A DNA stretch of 5,864 nucleotides, from positions 1 to 5,864 of the forward strand of contig CAAEKX010000220.1 in assembly GCA_900756605.1 (NCBI GenBank). Reading direction: 5' to 3'. The DNA comes from Coriobacteriia bacterium (lineage in GTDB: Bacteria > Actinomycetota > Coriobacteriia > Coriobacteriales > QAMH01). The translations under genes were made by a program, and so were the position numbers. Positions 4,136 through 5,864 of the stretch are shown piece after piece (position 1 is the first letter of the stretch; each line of letters starts with the position of its first letter). The notes under the pieces were generated by a model. That model searched no databases. It was not told the DNA's origin and worked only from the letters and a program-made list of their open reading frames with translations.

Positions 4136-5864
4136 TTACAAGTCTTGCAAGGCAACCGGCGCAAGACGGCCATCATGCACGGCGCTGATAGCCTGGACGA
4201 AGGCGTTGGCACCGGCGAGCGTCGTCACATAGCAAATGCCATGGCGCACGGCCGCGCTGCGCAGATGGTAGCTGTCGCCACGCGTCTCCTGGCCGAAGGG
4301 AATGTTGACGAGCAGGTTTATCTCTCCGTTGGCAATCATGTCGCCAATGTTGGGACGTGCCTCTTGCATCTTGCGCGTGACCTCGACCTTGAGCCCATTG
4401 GCACGCAGCAGACGTCCCGTCCCTCCTGTTGACACGATGGAGAATCCCAAATCCTGAAGCGCATGGGCGATGGGAACGATGTTGCGCTTTTCGCGGTCGC
4501 ACACCGAAATGAAGACCTTGCCCGCATTGGGCAGCGAATAGTCGATGGCAAGCTGCGTCTTGGCATACGCGCTCGGAAAGTCCGCGGCAATGCCCATGAC
4601 CTCGCCCGTCGACTTCATCTCGGGCCCAAGCATGGTTTCGGCACCGGGAAAGCGTCCGAAGGGCATGACAGCCTCCTTGCAGGCGTAATACCCCATCTCA
4701 TCGCCGCTTGCGGGTAGGTCGAAATCCGCAAGCTTCTCCCCGGCCATGATGCGTGCGGCATATTGTGCGAGCGGAACGCCACGCGCCTTGCTCGTAAAGG
4801 GGACGGTACGACTTGCGCGAGGGTTGACCTCGATGACATACACCTTGCCATCTTTCACCGCAAACTGAACGTTAACGAGACCCCGCGTTTGGACGGCAAG
4901 CGCAAGTTTGCGTGTGTAGTCGGTGATGGTGTCGAGCACGGCATCGGAAAACGAGAAGGGCGGCGTACAGCAGGCCGAGTCACCCGAATGTATGCCCGCT
5001 TCCTCGATGTGCTCGAGAATCGCACCGATGAAAACATCTTCCCCATCGCAGAGGGCATCGACATCGCATTCGGTCGCAGACTCGAGAAACGCATCGAGAT
5101 AGACGGGGTGGTCAGGTGTGACACGAGCGGCTTGGGCCATATAGCGCTCGAGGTAATGCTCATCGTAGGCGATGACCATGCCACGTCCGCCAAGTACGTA
5201 GCTCGGACGCACGAGCAGCGGATAGCCGATGCGTTCGGCAACGGCAAGCGCCTCTTCAAGCGATTCGGCAACGCCGGCAACCGGATAGGGAATGCCAAGC
5301 TCATCGAGCAAGGCGGAGAAGCGATCACGATCCTCGGCAAGGTCGATTGCCGCCGGTTGCGTGCCCATGATGCGCACTCCTTCGTCGGCGAGCATCTGGG
5401 CAAGCTTGAGCGGCGTCTGCCCGCCGAGCGTCACGATGACGCCATCGGGCTTTTCTGCATCCACGATGTCCATGACGTCCTCGTAGGTAATCGGCTCGAA
5501 ATAGAGACGGTCGGAGGTGTCGTAATCGGTCGATACCGTCTCCGGGTTGCAGTTCACCATGATGGTCTCGTAACCCATCGCGGAAAGCGCGTAGCTCGCC
5601 TGCACGCAGCAGTAATCGAACTCAATGCCCTGCCCGATGCGATTGGGACCGGCACCGATGATCATGGCCTTGGGCTTGTCACAAGGACGCACCTCGCTTT
5701 CGTCCCCATAGGTCTTGTAATAGTAATTCGTCTGGGAGGCGAACTCCCCCGCGCAGGTGTCGACCGTCTTGAAGACACCCATGACGCCGAGCTCCTTGCG
5801 GCGCGCACGCACCTGTCCTTCGTTCGAACCCGTGAGCTGCGCGATCTGCACATCGGAAAGCCCG
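4136..5864 (-). CDS. carB: Carbamoyl-phosphate synthase large subunit, C-terminal half (5' end outside window)
   Basis: Makes carbamoyl phosphate from bicarbonate, glutamine-derived ammonia and two ATP, feeding pyrimidine and arginine synthesis; it works with the CarA glutaminase. The 575 visible residues begin at GLSDVQIAQLTG, about the end of the first synthetase half of a protein usually near 1,070 aa. They include the interdomain segment (about 1-60) and the second ATP-grasp (carbamate kinase) half from IIGAGPNRIGQGIEFDY (68-84). NCNPETVSTDYDTSDRLYFEP (104-124) follows, then VRPSYVLGGRGM (218-229), EHIEEAGIHSGDSAC (284-298), NVQFAVKDGKVYVIEVNPRASRTVPF (331-356) and LGPEMKSTGEVMG (412-424). 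The C-terminal MGS-like regulatory domain (about 447-565) carries VSTGGTGRLL (477-486) and NLLVNIPFG (516-524), the region that binds nucleotide effectors in the family. The frame is intact to a TAA stop. The GTG at 5851 is internal, not a start. Confidence 0.97.
   Translation of the reverse strand, partial: GLSDVQIAQLTGSNEGQVRARRKELGVMGVFKTVDTCAGEFASQTNYYYKTYGDESEVRPCDKPKAMIIGAGPNRIGQGIEFDYCCVQASYALSAMGYETIMVNCNPETVSTDYDTSDRLYFEPITYEDVMDIVDAEKPDGVIVTLGGQTPLKLAQMLADEGVRIMGTQPAAIDLAEDRDRFSALLDELGIPYPVAGVAESLEEALAVAERIGYPLLVRPSYVLGGRGMVIAYDEHYLERYMAQAARVTPDHPVYLDAFLESATECDVDALCDGEDVFIGAILEHIEEAGIHSGDSACCTPPFSFSDAVLDTITDYTRKLALAVQTRGLVNVQFAVKDGKVYVIEVNPRASRTVPFTSKARGVPLAQYAARIMAGEKLADFDLPASGDEMGYYACKEAVMPFGRFPGAETMLGPEMKSTGEVMGIAADFPSAYAKTQLAIDYSLPNAGKVFISVCDREKRNIVPIAHALQDLGFSIVSTGGTGRLLRANGLKVEVTRKMQEARPNIGDMIANGEINLLVNIPFGQETRGDSYHLRSAAVRHGICYVTTLAGANAFVQAISAVHDGRLAPVALQDL

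Noticed and set aside
3914..4432. Plus-strand open frame of 172 codons across the palindromes and the end of carB
   Set aside because: Its first third translates the palindromes and the rest is antisense to well conserved CarB sequence; no domain is seen.
1..5864. CRISPR array, tRNA or rRNA genes, transposase, defence or biosynthetic system
   Set aside because: No regularly spaced direct repeats, no recognisable tRNA or rRNA sequence, and no gene other than housekeeping genes was found on either strand.

Overview
The window is a GC-rich stretch in which every recognisable gene lies on the minus strand, so the biological order runs from high to low coordinates: carB (3' part), pyrK, pyrD, pyrF, gmk, rpoZ, thiI (5' part). 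Gene order, protein style and GC-rich codon use suggest an anaerobic actinobacterium of the Coriobacteriia, perhaps Eggerthellaceae. This is an inference from memory of the group, not a database result.

From the right edge, positions 5864-4136 encode the second half of the large subunit of carbamoyl-phosphate synthase. Next comes the only sizeable non-coding stretch, about 300 bases between carB and pyrK (roughly 3811-4135). It holds a 161-bp nested imperfect palindrome (3954-4114) and, 12 bases further on, a separate 29-bp palindrome (3913-3941) that resembles REP elements. Positions 3810-1365 encode the iron-sulfur/flavin electron-transfer subunit (pyrK), class 1B dihydroorotate dehydrogenase (pyrD) and OMP decarboxylase (pyrF), packed with a 1-nt overlap or a 5-nt gap. 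Guanylate kinase (gmk) follows 14 nt after pyrF, then the RNA polymerase omega subunit (rpoZ) after 43 nt, then the start of a ThiI-type tRNA sulfurtransferase 9 nt later, running off the left edge.

The genes form a nucleotide-supply cluster. CarB makes carbamoyl phosphate for UMP and arginine, PyrD/PyrK oxidise dihydroorotate with NAD+ as electron acceptor, PyrF makes UMP, and Gmk phosphorylates GMP. rpoZ and thiI link this to transcription and tRNA modification. pyrE, needed between PyrD and PyrF, is not in the window. I see no convincing intrinsic terminator or promoter, so the seven genes are probably co-transcribed, with the palindromic block folding within the message.

The genes themselves are ordinary housekeeping genes. 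The unexplained part is the palindromic block between carB and pyrK, which looks like a miniature inverted-repeat element or a large structured RNA next to a REP-like repeat. No new enzymatic or defence system is visible.
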